A DNA stretch of 64,000 bases, from assembly GCF_039522935.1 (NCBI RefSeq), contig NZ_BAAAEI010000002.1:153190-217189 (forward strand). The letters run 5' to 3'. The position numbers and the translations under genes are program-made. The notes beneath the pieces are model-generated. The model made no database searches. It saw only the letters and a list, made by a program, of their open reading frames with translations, and was not told the origin of the DNA. This DNA comes from Bowmanella denitrificans. GTDB lineage: Bacteria; Pseudomonadota; Gammaproteobacteria; Enterobacterales; Alteromonadaceae. Below, in pieces: positions 8,590-17,535 of this stretch; position 1 is the stretch's first letter, and the number at the start of each line of letters is the position of its first letter.

Positions 8590-9081
8590 TTAATCAGCAC
8601 TAAGGGTTTTGATCATGGGGAGAGCTGTATCACCGTAAGACTGGCAAAGAGCGACATCGGCATGTCTGGTGAAACCTTGTTTAAGCCAGAATCCATCGGC
8701 ATTTTGTACCGCCACCAGACTGATACTGGCAAAGCCCTTGGCTGTACTTCTTCTTTGTAAGGCGCTGAGCAGTCTGGCTGCCACACCTTGTCCATGGGCA
8801 CTGGGGCATACCGCCAGGTCATGCAGATACAGGTTGTCTGAGGTGACCGCCTGAACGGGATGATGCAGCTTAGGCAATTGTTCCAGCGGCCAGGGGTGCG
8901 CCAGTACATAGCCAAGTACAGTATCCTGTGAATTCATTGCCACCAGACAAGTGTCCGGTGATGCCTGGCATTTACTTGCCAGTACAGCCTGCGATTCAGG
9001 AGCAACATCGTGATAGACCCGGTCCTGGATATCCAGGATCCCCGGCCAGTGGTCATGGCTTATTGGCTTGATATTAACCAT
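8590..9081 (-). CDS. GNAT family N-acetyltransferase
   Basis: 163 residues with the GNAT acetyl-CoA motif A: LYLHDLAVCPSAHGQGVAARLLSALQ, of which the HGQGVAARL stretch is the pyrophosphate-binding R/Q-x-x-G-x-G/A loop. A final FWLKQGFTRH is motif B. The start has an AGGAAG site six to seven bases upstream. It converges with the AraC gene only nine bases away. The acceptor substrate cannot be told. Confidence 0.8.
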   Translation of the reverse strand: MVNIKPISHDHWPGILDIQDRVYHDVAPESQAVLASKCQASPDTCLVAMNSQDTVLGYVLAHPWPLEQLPKLHHPVQAVTSDNLYLHDLAVCPSAHGQGVAARLLSALQRRSTAKGFASISLVAVQNADGFWLKQGFTRHADVALCQSYGDTALPMIKTLSAD

Positions 9082-9140
9082 CTAGTACTTCCTGACGGCA
9101 AATCGGCAGTTTACCCCGATAAGGCAATTTTGTGGTGAAA

Positions 9141-9166
9141 TAAAAAAGCCCCGGTTAAACCGGGGC
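9141..9166 (-). terminator. Rho-independent terminator of the PKD lipoprotein gene
   Basis: The stem GCCCCGGT / ACCGGGGC has a three-base loop. Read on the minus strand, the hairpin is followed by six T residues. It lies just after the stop at 9183. Confidence 0.85.
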
Positions 9167-9182
9167 GTTATAAAAGCAGTGA

Positions 9183-11558
9183 TTATTTATGACAAATACG
9201 CACAGTTTTTTGCAGACTCTGCCCTGGTTCCAGCACCGGAACATCAAAGCTTACTCCGCCTTCGGCTAACTCAATATTGATATCCTGAGATAGATTAAAC
9301 TTCAACTTAGACGGTGCTGGCACGTTTCTTACTATGTGAGGAACGGCTTTACTGACAGAAACTGTACCATAGAAACGGAAGTCCAGTTGCTGCGGTTGTT
9401 CACCATCATTGACGATAAAAAGCGATGTGCCAGCCAATGGAAAGCCATCGCAAAATTCAGCGGTTATTGCTAAAGCCTGGGGTCTGGCCAGTCTGACTAT
9501 GCCCAGATCCTGGCTATTCCCCTGTGGTTCGGGCAAATTCATAAAATTCAGCACATTGCCACCAAGCAATTGTGAAAACGTCAGTTTTAACGGCCAGCTT
9601 TCCTGTTCGGATTTCACCACTACCAAGTCAAATTGCCCTTGCTCATTAGCCCTTGCCTGATAGCCCTTTCTACCGCCAATGACGGTCAGCGGATAAATGG
9701 GGTTGCCCAAATAGTCCAGCGCTCTGCCGGAAAAATGGTACACATTCTGGCTGTCAACAACCTCAATGCGCACCGCTTCGATATCCTGATTGACACCGTC
9801 ACTTACAGTGACCTGAAGATCATAGTGACCGACTTTTTCCGGGGTAAAGTTGAGCCTGGCAGAGCGCATGTCACCAAACTGGGACGTCTGCTCTGATGGG
9901 CCGCTGTTTAAGTGCCATTGATAGGTCAAGGGATCATTATCCTGATCCTGACTACCGCTGGCATCCAGGGTAATGCTATTGCCAAGGGTCATCAGTTTGC
10001 CGTTTTCCACATCAATCCGGGCTTGCGGAGCATGACCATTCTCTACTTTTACCCAGTGCATGGCATGATAACTGTCCTGGTGGCCATCTTTGACCAGCAG
10101 TTCAATCAGGTATTCCCCGGGGGTCTGGGTACTGAACTGACTTTTCACATTGCTGGCGTCGGTTAAGCTCGGTGTGGCGTCCTTAGGTGCTTTTTTCACG
10201 CTCCACTGGTAGCTTAATGTATCTGACTCGCTGTCAAATGAACCACTGGCATCCAGGGTTAAAGGCTGGCCAAGGTTTATGCGACTTTGGCCCTGAATAC
10301 TGGCTAAAGGTGCATGATTAGCCTGCACCGGCATGGTAAAGAAAACTGGCGCTGAGGTCAGTTGTCCGTCAGACACCGTCAGTGACACCAGATAGTCACC
10401 TTCTGCATCAAAGTTAATCAGCGCTGTTTTGGTTTTGGCATTGGTCAGTGCAGCCTGGCTGGCATCGGGTTTTTGTAGCAAATGCCACTGATAGCTTAGG
10501 CTGTCATTATCCCGGTCTTTCCCTTCGCCGTGAAGGGTAATACCTGTACCGGGTCGGTACGGCTCAAACATATTCACCACATTGTTGATACTTGCCACAG
10601 GCCTGCGGTTTTGCTGGTCCTCAAGCACTTCCAGCGTGGTGGTGATGGTGTTTTGTTGCGTGCCGTTGTTTAACAGCAAGGCTATTTCATATTGGCCGGG
10701 TAGATCGGCAAAAAAGTTGGTCTCTAAGCTCGTTGGGGTTGATAACTCGACTTCGCTGCCTGCAGGAGCCTGCGACACAGACCACAGCACATCATTGTCT
10801 TCCTTGCTATATGCGGTCAGCCTGATACCTTTGTTTGGCCAGGTCTGGGTAAAGTCAGCATGAATGTCCGCCACAGGTTTAGCGCTATCGGGATTGTCTG
10901 CCCAGATTGCGTGCTGGGCGGTCAAAGTGCGTTTTGACGTGGTGGCGGTCAGTTGTAGTACATACTGTCCGGCACTATCCGGTATAAAGCGGGTTCTGAT
11001 ACCTTGTTGGTTACCCAACTGCACCTGACTGGCGGCGGGTTTATCCAGTATCTGCCAACTGAAGGTTGGCTGTTCCACCCCAATATCGTTAAATTGACTG
11101 AAGGCAGCATAAAGTGCCGTACTTTGTGCCACCACCGCAACATTATCCGCGCTTATATTTAGCATCGCCGGGGTAAGTTCCCCTGCTTGTAGCGTGACCT
11201 GGGTCTGGTGTGCATTGCCCTTACTGTCGGTCACCTTCAGGCTGATGTTGTAGGTACCAGGATGCATCGGCGTGAAACTAAGGGTCTGACCGGAAAGGTT
11301 GTCCAGCGTGACAGCGTTACCTTGCGGGTCGGTTACCTGCCATGCGAAGGTCAGATTGTCCTGCTCCGGATCGCTACTCTGCTGTGCCGATATAACGATG
11401 GTCTGGGCCACATCGATATGAGTTTGGTCCAAGGTGATTTTAGCGACAGGCGGTTTGTTCTGTGGTTGAGGCTGTGGGTCATCTGAGCCGGAACCACCGC
11501 CGCATCCAGTGAGTATTAAAGACAAGCTCAGGGCGGCAAGGCTAAGGGGGTATTTCAT
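9183..11558 (-). CDS. PKD-repeat surface lipoprotein
   Basis: 791 residues. A lipoprotein signal ends in LILTGCGGGSGSDD, with the lipobox cysteine near residue 19, followed by a low-complexity linker. The rest is a chain of PKD/REJ-type immunoglobulin-like domains, recognisable by repeated segments: PPVAKITLDQTHIDVAQT, RRPVASINNV, HAPLASIQGQSRINLGQPLT and HAPQARIDV, each followed by SGS.D.E.D.L.YQW. After residue 610 comes a different domain starting FSGRALDYLGNPIYPLTVIGG, resembling a carboxypeptidase-regulatory-like fold. It is probably anchored in the outer membrane and involved in binding glycans or proteins; no catalytic domain is seen. No aspartate after the lipid cysteine, so Lol export to the outer membrane is expected. 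Confidence 0.8.
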   Translation of the reverse strand: MKYPLSLAALSLSLILTGCGGGSGSDDPQPQPQNKPPVAKITLDQTHIDVAQTIVISAQQSSDPEQDNLTFAWQVTDPQGNAVTLDNLSGQTLSFTPMHPGTYNISLKVTDSKGNAHQTQVTLQAGELTPAMLNISADNVAVVAQSTALYAAFSQFNDIGVEQPTFSWQILDKPAASQVQLGNQQGIRTRFIPDSAGQYVLQLTATTSKRTLTAQHAIWADNPDSAKPVADIHADFTQTWPNKGIRLTAYSKEDNDVLWSVSQAPAGSEVELSTPTSLETNFFADLPGQYEIALLLNNGTQQNTITTTLEVLEDQQNRRPVASINNVVNMFEPYRPGTGITLHGEGKDRDNDSLSYQWHLLQKPDASQAALTNAKTKTALINFDAEGDYLVSLTVSDGQLTSAPVFFTMPVQANHAPLASIQGQSRINLGQPLTLDASGSFDSESDTLSYQWSVKKAPKDATPSLTDASNVKSQFSTQTPGEYLIELLVKDGHQDSYHAMHWVKVENGHAPQARIDVENGKLMTLGNSITLDASGSQDQDNDPLTYQWHLNSGPSEQTSQFGDMRSARLNFTPEKVGHYDLQVTVSDGVNQDIEAVRIEVVDSQNVYHFSGRALDYLGNPIYPLTVIGGRKGYQARANEQGQFDLVVVKSEQESWPLKLTFSQLLGGNVLNFMNLPEPQGNSQDLGIVRLARPQALAITAEFCDGFPLAGTSLFIVNDGEQPQQLDFRFYGTVSVSKAVPHIVRNVPAPSKLKFNLSQDINIELAEGGVSFDVPVLEPGQSLQKTVRICHK

Positions 11559-11758
11559 GCTACTTCCTTTTTGAGTCAGCGATTACATCTTGACGGTAAA
11601 AACCACCGACATTGCATTTCCCTTCCATTCGGGAGCCTGCACGCTAGGGAACCCCAGGGAAACAGTCAATGTTCAGATTGTAAAATCTTGTGAATGCAGC
11701 CTGCTGTTTCCTGATGAAAAATTGTCCTTGCCTGTTACTGGTTTGTTCTGCTTAAATA

Positions 11759-11780
11759 AATAACTGACCGGTCAGTTATT
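11759..11780. promoter_or_regulatory. TetR-type operator palindrome
   Basis: A perfect 22-base palindrome is centred on AACTGACCGGTCAGTT. It ends ten bases before the chosen start of the TetR gene, so binding would block the promoter of the efflux operon. Autoregulation by the adjacent TetR protein is inferred. Confidence 0.75.
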
Positions 11781-11790
11781 AAGGATGGGT

Positions 11791-12417
11791 ATGCGACGCG
11801 CCAATACCGATGCCGCTAAAGATTTACGCCGTAGCCAGTTCTTAGAGGCGGGACTACAGGAATTTTTTGAACGGGGTTTCAGCTTTGCCAAGATGGAAAA
11901 CATCGCCCGCAGTGCCGGGGTCTCTAAAGGCACGCTGTATCTGTATTTCGATTCCAAGGAAGAGTTGTTTATGGAGATTGTCTCCACCGTAGCCATTCCG
12001 CGGGTCGAAATGCTGGAAAGCATTATGCAGGAGGTTGGAGACTTTGAGCTGGCCCTGGACAGGCTGGTGAACGCGCTGCCATTGATGATCCGTGACTCCA
12101 AATTGCCGATGATTGCCAAGGTGCTGATTGGCGATGCCTTCGCTTTTCCGGAGGTGGTGCGCCGTTATCGTCAGGAGGTTATTGAACGGGCATTGGCGGC
12201 TTTGACCTTATTGGTACAGCGTGGTGTTGATGCCGGTAAATTAGAAGCTGACAACCCGCAAAATGTGGCCAGACTGATGATTGCACCGGTGATTTTCAGT
12301 GCGATCTGGACCGTAGTGTTTGAGCCGGCTGACAAACAAAAACTGGACCTGGGGTCTTTGTTTGCCACCCATAAAAGTATGCTGTTAAAGGCACTGAAAG
12401 TTAAGGAGGCAAGATGA
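11791..12417 (+). CDS. TetR family repressor of the adjacent exporter
   Basis: About 208 residues. The N-terminal helix-turn-helix is typical: FLEAGLQEFFERGFSFAKM, then ENIARSAGVSKGTLYLYFDSK and EELF. The C-terminal ligand domain is of the family often found with HlyD/ABC efflux genes. ATG at 11791 is preferred because AAGGA lies five bases upstream; the in-frame ATG at 11785 overlaps that site. The stop overlaps the start of the adaptor gene (ATGA), so repressor and pump form one operon. A perfect operator-like palindrome sits directly upstream. Confidence 0.9.
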   Translation: MRRANTDAAKDLRRSQFLEAGLQEFFERGFSFAKMENIARSAGVSKGTLYLYFDSKEELFMEIVSTVAIPRVEMLESIMQEVGDFELALDRLVNALPLMIRDSKLPMIAKVLIGDAFAFPEVVRRYRQEVIERALAALTLLVQRGVDAGKLEADNPQNVARLMIAPVIFSAIWTVVFEPADKQKLDLGSLFATHKSMLLKALKVKEAR

Positions 12418-13349
12418 ACAGGACATTGTGTTTGTTAGTGCTGCTATTGGCCGGATGCAGCCAGTCGCCGGATTCAGGGCATTACACCGGGTATGTGGAA
12501 GTGCGGCAATTGTTGATATCTGCTCCGCAATCCGGTTGGTTAACTGAACAACCGGTACAAGAGGGCCGGCAGGTGCAACCTGGTCAGACGCTGTTTGCCC
12601 TGGAATCCGAGCGCGAGCAATTGGAAATTCAGCGTAGTCAGGATGCCCTGATGCAGAAACAGGCGCTTTTGCAGGATATGCAAAAAGGTGCCAGACAACA
12701 GGTGCTGGACCGGATCCGCGCGCAGCTTGCCGAAGCACAGGCCAGGCTTGAACTGGCTAACCTGGAAGTTACCCGGCAGAAACAAACCGCAGAGCAGCAG
12801 CTTAGTTCCCAGGCCAGTCTGGATCAGGCCATTGCTAATCAAAAAGTCGCGTCTGCTCAGCTAAAACAGCTTGAAGAACAGCTGGCCGAAGCTGGACTTG
12901 CGGCCAGACCGGATGCATTGGATGCGGCTCGGGCAGATGCACAGGCAGCCGCTCAGGCCGAGGCTATCAGCCGCTGGAATCTGCAACAACGTAAGGTGCT
13001 GGCAGGGCAAAGTGGCTGGGTGGATGAGGTATTTTATCGCCCGGGTGAATTTGTTAATGCCGGTGTTCCGGTGTTGTCGTTACGATTGGCAAATCAATCT
13101 AAGGTGCGTTTTTATGTGCCGGTGGCGGTCCTAAGCCAGTTGGCGTTGGGGCAATCCATCCAGGTTGGCATAGACGGGCAATCGCAGGATTTAAAAGCCA
13201 CAGTCAGTTTTTTGGCCAAACAGGCTGAGTTTACCCCGCCGGTGCTTTACGGCAAAGACAGTCGCGACAAGCTGATGTTCCTGGTGGAAGCCGACTTGCC
13301 TGCGGATACCAGTATTCCGGCAGGTTTGCCCGTGGATGTGACGCTATGA
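12414..13349 (+). CDS. HlyD-family periplasmic adaptor lipoprotein
   Basis: 311 residues. A lipoprotein signal (LLVLLLAGCSQS) precedes a biotinyl-lipoyl-like half motif (SAPQSGWLTEQPVQEG), a long alpha-helical coiled-coil hairpin (residues about 65-190, rich in Q, A and E), and the second half motif (LAGQSGWVDEVFYRPGEF). It resembles the YbhG/YhiI adaptors of ABC-2 exporters. It should bridge the ABC permease and an outer-membrane channel such as TolC, which is not encoded nearby. It overlaps both neighbours by four bases. Confidence 0.87.
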   Translation: MNRTLCLLVLLLAGCSQSPDSGHYTGYVEVRQLLISAPQSGWLTEQPVQEGRQVQPGQTLFALESEREQLEIQRSQDALMQKQALLQDMQKGARQQVLDRIRAQLAEAQARLELANLEVTRQKQTAEQQLSSQASLDQAIANQKVASAQLKQLEEQLAEAGLAARPDALDAARADAQAAAQAEAISRWNLQQRKVLAGQSGWVDEVFYRPGEFVNAGVPVLSLRLANQSKVRFYVPVAVLSQLALGQSIQVGIDGQSQDLKATVSFLAKQAEFTPPVLYGKDSRDKLMFLVEADLPADTSIPAGLPVDVTL

Positions 13350-14275
13350 ACGAACTGGCCATTGATGTCAGCGGTCTGGTTAAACGTTTTAATAACAAGG
13401 CCGTGGTGCGCGGTGTGGACTTGCAAATGCCAAGGGGGCAGGTATGGGGCTTCCTTGGCCCCAACGGCTCGGGAAAAACCACCACTATCCGCATGATCTG
13501 CGGCCTGCTTGAACCCTCAGCAGGCGAGGGCCGTTGTCTGGGCTTTGATATTCGCCGTCAGGCAAGGCAAATCAAAGACGCCACCGGCTATATGACCCAG
13601 AAGTTTTCCTTCTGGGAAGATCTGACCATTCGTGAAAATCTGGAGTTCGTAGCGCGCTTATACAATTTATCCGGGCGTAAGAAGTTGGTGGATACCACCC
13701 TGGACAAACTCGGCCTGACCGAACGGCAAGGGCAATTGAGCGGTGCATTGTCCGGTGGCTGGAAACAACGCCTGGCTCTGGCGGCTGTGACCATGCACAA
13801 GCCCGATTTGCTGTTACTGGACGAACCTACTGCTGGGGTAGACCCCCAAGCCCGGCGGGATTTCTGGGATGAAATCCACCAGTTGTCCAATCAGGGCATG
13901 ACGGTGCTGGTTTCTACCCACTATATGGATGAAGCCGAGCGTTGTGACCAGATAGTCTATCTGGCCCATGGCAATATTCTGACCCAGGGAAAGGTCGATG
14001 ACGTGATTGAAAAAGCCGGACTGATTACCTTTCAGGGCAAGGGCCATAACGTACGGTTACTGGCTGAGCAGCTGAAAGGGGTCAGTGGTGTGGAGCATGT
14101 GGCGTTTTTTGGGGCGGCATTGCATGTCAGCGGTCGCGATCGTGTCAGTCTTGAAAAGGCTATAGCGGCTTGCGCCAATGATGATGTGAACTGGCAGGAG
14201 ATTCAGGCCAGTCTGGAAGACACCTTTATTTCACTGATGCAGGATGCCGGTAAAGACACCAGGGAGCATGGCTGA
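13346..14275 (+). CDS. ABC transporter ATP-binding protein (ABC-2 exporter)
   Basis: 309 residues with a single nucleotide-binding domain. Walker A is GPNGSGKTTT (near residue 41), the signature is LSGGWKQRLALAA, Walker B is LLLLDEPTAGVDP and the switch histidine is in VLVSTHYMDEAERC. The E. coli relative YbhF has two such domains in tandem; this one is half that size, so it probably acts as a homodimer. The stop shares one base with the permease ATG (TGATG). It provides the energy for the exporter encoded by the flanking genes. Confidence 0.92.
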   Translation: MNELAIDVSGLVKRFNNKAVVRGVDLQMPRGQVWGFLGPNGSGKTTTIRMICGLLEPSAGEGRCLGFDIRRQARQIKDATGYMTQKFSFWEDLTIRENLEFVARLYNLSGRKKLVDTTLDKLGLTERQGQLSGALSGGWKQRLALAAVTMHKPDLLLLDEPTAGVDPQARRDFWDEIHQLSNQGMTVLVSTHYMDEAERCDQIVYLAHGNILTQGKVDDVIEKAGLITFQGKGHNVRLLAEQLKGVSGVEHVAFFGAALHVSGRDRVSLEKAIAACANDDVNWQEIQASLEDTFISLMQDAGKDTREHG

Positions 14276-15411
14276 TGAAACTATTTGCCAGTTTAGGACG
14301 GGTTTACGCCATTATGGCCAAAGAGCTGGTACAGATGCGCCGGGATCGGATGACGTTCGCCATGATGTTGGCGTTACCTATTATCCAGTTAATCCTGTTT
14401 GGCTTTGCCATCAATACGGATCCTAAATCGTTACCGACCGCCGTTTATGCCGAAGACAACTCACCGGTGGTGCGCCGGATACTCAGTGCGTTTGAACAAT
14501 CGGGTTACTATCAGTTGCTGCGCCGTGCCGACAGCCCACAGCAAGGTAGCGATTGGCTGGCAAAAGGGGAGGTTTCTTTTGTTATCCATATCCCTGAAGG
14601 TTTTACCCGCCGCCTGATACGGGGTGAACATCCGCAACTATTGGTTGAAGCCGATGCTTCTGATCCCGCCGCAGCATCAAACGCCATCAGTCAGGCCAGG
14701 GAAATTGTCAATCAGGCCCTTGGCACAGAGCTAAAAGGGCCACTGCAATACCTGCGCAGCCCACCACCACAAGTAGATGTGGTGGTACACAAGCGTTACA
14801 ACCCTGAAGGCATCACCCAATACAATATTGTGCCGGGACTGCTTGGCGTTATTTTAACCATGACCTGTGTGATGATCACTTCTATGGCCATGACCCGGGA
14901 AAGTGAACGAGGCAATCTGGAAAATCTGCTGGCGATGCCCACCCGCCCCCATGAAATGATGCTGGGTAAAATTTGCCCTTATATTCTGGTCGGCCTGGTG
15001 CAAACCCTGGTGATCCTCTCGGCGGCCAAATATCTGTTTGATGTGCCGTTTTTCGGCAGTTTAGGGCTGTTGTTGGCCGGAGTGATGGTATTTATTTTTG
15101 CCAATTTATGCCTGGGCTTTACCTTTTCCACCGTAGCACGCAGTCAGATGCAGGCCATGCAGATGACATTTTTCTTCTTTTTACCTTCCATCTTGTTGTC
15201 TGGTTTTATGTTTCCGTTTCGCGGTATGCCTGTGTGGGCGCAAAGTATTGGCGAAGTGCTGCCCCTGACGCACTTTTTGCGTATGGTGCGTGGCGTGATG
15301 CTAAAAGGTAATGGCATGCCCGAATTGCAGCAGGAGTTTCTGGCCCTCACCCTTTTTATCCTGGTGGTAGGCACTGTGGCCATTTTGCGTTACCGTCGTA
15401 CGCTGGACTAA
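14275..15411 (+). CDS. ABC-2 type exporter permease
   Basis: 378 residues. There is one N-terminal membrane segment (MMLALPIIQLILFGFAI), a large periplasmic domain (residues 45-170), and five more membrane segments with the ABC-2 pattern (VPGLLGVILTMTCVMITSMA, then ERGNLENLLAMP). It matches the YbhR/YbhS-type permeases. Those usually come as a pair; only one is encoded here, so a homodimer is likely. Substrate (drug, dye or lipid-like compound) is unknown. Last gene of the TetR operon. Confidence 0.9.
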   Translation: MKLFASLGRVYAIMAKELVQMRRDRMTFAMMLALPIIQLILFGFAINTDPKSLPTAVYAEDNSPVVRRILSAFEQSGYYQLLRRADSPQQGSDWLAKGEVSFVIHIPEGFTRRLIRGEHPQLLVEADASDPAAASNAISQAREIVNQALGTELKGPLQYLRSPPPQVDVVVHKRYNPEGITQYNIVPGLLGVILTMTCVMITSMAMTRESERGNLENLLAMPTRPHEMMLGKICPYILVGLVQTLVILSAAKYLFDVPFFGSLGLLLAGVMVFIFANLCLGFTFSTVARSQMQAMQMTFFFFLPSILLSGFMFPFRGMPVWAQSIGEVLPLTHFLRMVRGVMLKGNGMPELQQEFLALTLFILVVGTVAILRYRRTLD

Positions 15412-15433
15412 TCCTTTATCATCAGGAATCCAG

Positions 15434-16261
15434 ATGACGATTCGACGAGCTCCTGCGACGCCACTTATTGGTGTCGTACAGGAGTTTTGGGCTACAGATG
15501 AGGTAGATTCTAGATCCGCGGATTTGAGTCGCTGTGAATTTATGCTACCCAGCGGCAAGATGAATCTGGTGTTTCGTCTGAGCAACAACCCATTATGGCT
15601 ATATGAACCTGGTCGTCCGGAAAGTGTCACACGCTTTAACCAGGCTATGCTGGGTGGGGTGCGAAGCCGTTATTACATTCGCCAGTTTTGCAACCCATCC
15701 AGTGCCGTTGGTGCGGTATTGCGGCCGGGTGCTGCCGCTATGTTCAGGGTGTCTGCCGATGAACTGGCTCATCGTCATACTCCTCTGGTTGATCTATTGG
15801 GAGAGCTTGCAAACAGGCTGTACGAACAATTGAGTGCAGCGCAATGCCTGCATCAGCGGATTAATTTGTTAGAAGCTGCATTGTTGGCTCGCGTATCCTA
15901 TATAAAAGCACCTACGGCGGTTGATAATGCTATGACGTCGTTTCAGGACTTGCCTAATGTTGGTGCAATGGTGCAACGCAGTGGATTAAGTCATCGGCAC
16001 TTTATCGCTCGTTTTCGCCAGTCGGTCGGGTTGTCACCTAAACGTTATCTGCAAATACTCAGGTTTCAAAAAGCGTTGCAAATGCTGCGTAGTCCAAATG
16101 CTCCATCGCTGGCGCATTTGGCGATGGAAATGGGCTACAGTGATCAGTCTCATTTTAACCGCGACTTTCTCTGTTTTGCCGGGGTAACACCACTGACCTA
16201 CCAGCGTAACCCGCCGTCAGAAGCCAATCATTTACCCGCGAAGATGCCGTTCAGAAAATAG
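15434..16261 (+). CDS. AraC-family transcriptional regulator (DUF6597-type N-domain)
   Basis: 275 residues. The N-terminal half (VVQEFWATDE, LPSGKMNLVFRLS, GVRSRYYIRQ, VGAVLRPGAAAMF) is the DUF6597-like sensor domain. The C-terminal half carries the AraC helix-turn-helices (SGLSHRHFIARFRQSVGLSP and LAMEMGYSDQSHFNRDFLCF). AGGA precedes the ATG. It sits 22 bases behind the ABC permease on the same strand and may read through from it. The VOC protein downstream is a plausible target. Confidence 0.85.
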   Translation: MTIRRAPATPLIGVVQEFWATDEVDSRSADLSRCEFMLPSGKMNLVFRLSNNPLWLYEPGRPESVTRFNQAMLGGVRSRYYIRQFCNPSSAVGAVLRPGAAAMFRVSADELAHRHTPLVDLLGELANRLYEQLSAAQCLHQRINLLEAALLARVSYIKAPTAVDNAMTSFQDLPNVGAMVQRSGLSHRHFIARFRQSVGLSPKRYLQILRFQKALQMLRSPNAPSLAHLAMEMGYSDQSHFNRDFLCFAGVTPLTYQRNPPSEANHLPAKMPFRK

Positions 16262-16394
16262 AATTAAGGATTAGAGATGAGAGGCCTATGTTATTTTTAC
16301 TCTGACATTGGAGGTCAAATTTTTTCAATACCAACGTGCATCCATCTGCCAATCTGTATAGACCGTCTACTTAAAAACAATCGGGAGTCTGTTT

Positions 16395-16835
16395 ATGAAG
16401 ATCCATGAAGTGTTTGCTTACTTATGTGTTTCAGACGCCGCCGCTGCCATTGCCTTCTATCAGGACGCTTTTGCTGTAAAAGAAAAGTTTCGTCTGACCG
16501 AGCCCGGCGGGCGTATTGGTCATGCAGAACTGGATTTTGGCGGGATGACCATTATGCTCAGTGATGAATTTCCTGAATGTGAGCTGCGGTCAGCATCCTC
16601 GTTGGGGGCGACCCCGGTAAGTATTCATCTGCACGTCGACAATGCCGATGAAATGATTGCCAGGGCTTTAGACGCTGGTGCGACGCTTGAACGGGAAGCC
16701 AGGGATGAATTCTATGGTGAACGGTCTGGCGTAGTGCGCGACCCTTTTGGCCATCGTTGGTTGATTGGCCATGCTATTGAAGAGGTGGCCCCAGAGGAAA
16801 TGCAGCGCAGATACAATGCGCTTTTGGCAGGCTGA
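16395..16835 (+). CDS. VOC superfamily (PhnB/glyoxalase-like) protein
   Basis: 146 residues. Two beta-alpha-beta-beta-beta VOC modules are visible: YLCVSDAAAAIAFYQDAFAV at the N-terminus, and VSIHLHVDNADEMIARALDAG with a closing GVVRDPFGHRWLIGHAIE. PhnB-like proteins of this size form metal-binding dimers; their substrates are diverse (bleomycin-type resistance, glyoxalase, unknown). GGGAG lies seven bases before ATG. Function not assigned further. Confidence 0.8.
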   Translation: MKIHEVFAYLCVSDAAAAIAFYQDAFAVKEKFRLTEPGGRIGHAELDFGGMTIMLSDEFPECELRSASSLGATPVSIHLHVDNADEMIARALDAGATLEREARDEFYGERSGVVRDPFGHRWLIGHAIEEVAPEEMQRRYNALLAG

Positions 16836-16854
16836 AAGTCTGCCATATATCTCG

Positions 16855-17535
16855 TCAGATATCGGCAAAAGCCTGCTGTAACAGCGCTTGGGTAAAATGT
16901 TTCTTTAGATAGAAGCCGCGGGGACGGGTCTGTATCCAACCCCCGTCTTTACCTACTGCCTGGGTCAATGCGCTGCCATCCGCTGCTTTGGGGCGAAGTT
17001 GCATAACTTCGCCATGGCGGGCGGTAATGCATTCCACCTGACCCAGCGCGATCATTTCCATGATTTCTTCCCAATCCTGGCGTAGCGCCTGTTCTTGTTG
17101 TTTGTCTGGTCGCCATAAGAAGGCATTGGCGACGCGGCGCTGTGCTGGTGGAATGTCGCGGCTGGCTTCAATAGGCACCCAGCATACGCAGGACAACTTA
17201 TTTTTGACGTTGGACTGCTCCCAGCTTAATCCAGCAATGCCGGTAAGGGGCGCATAGCACACATATGTGGTTTCCAATGGCTTGCCTGAGCTGTCAATGG
17301 GCAACGTTTTTAGCTCCACACCAAGTTCAGGGAAATCCTGCTCTGGCTTCGAGCCGGCCTGCGCCCCGAGCCAGGTTTCCAGCAACTGGCCGCTCCAGCC
17401 TTTGTGTCTGCGCAAATCGGCCGGGGTGTGCAAACCGGCCATATCGGCTAGCTCCCCGAGGCTGTATCCCGCTAGTATGCGGGCCCGTTCAAGCAGTTCT
17501 TCTACACTGTGCGGAGCATGACTAGCGGGGTGCAT
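16855..17535 (-). CDS. mutH: DNA mismatch repair endonuclease MutH
   Basis: About 226 residues, close to the 229 of E. coli MutH, with strong similarity throughout. The catalytic Asp, Glu and Lys are in KPEQDFPELGVELKTLPID. LGQVECITARHGE and TRPRGFYLKKHFT are also conserved. MutH nicks the unmethylated strand at hemimethylated GATC when activated by MutS-MutL, so a Dam methylase is expected elsewhere. ATG at 17535 is preferred because AAGGA lies four bases upstream; longer in-frame starts exist at 17547 and 17562. It overlaps the preceding lysoplasmalogenase-like gene by 14 bases and, as in E. coli, lies beside rppH. Confidence 0.95.
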   Translation of the reverse strand: MHPASHAPHSVEELLERARILAGYSLGELADMAGLHTPADLRRHKGWSGQLLETWLGAQAGSKPEQDFPELGVELKTLPIDSSGKPLETTYVCYAPLTGIAGLSWEQSNVKNKLSCVCWVPIEASRDIPPAQRRVANAFLWRPDKQQEQALRQDWEEIMEMIALGQVECITARHGEVMQLRPKAADGSALTQAVGKDGGWIQTRPRGFYLKKHFTQALLQQAFADI

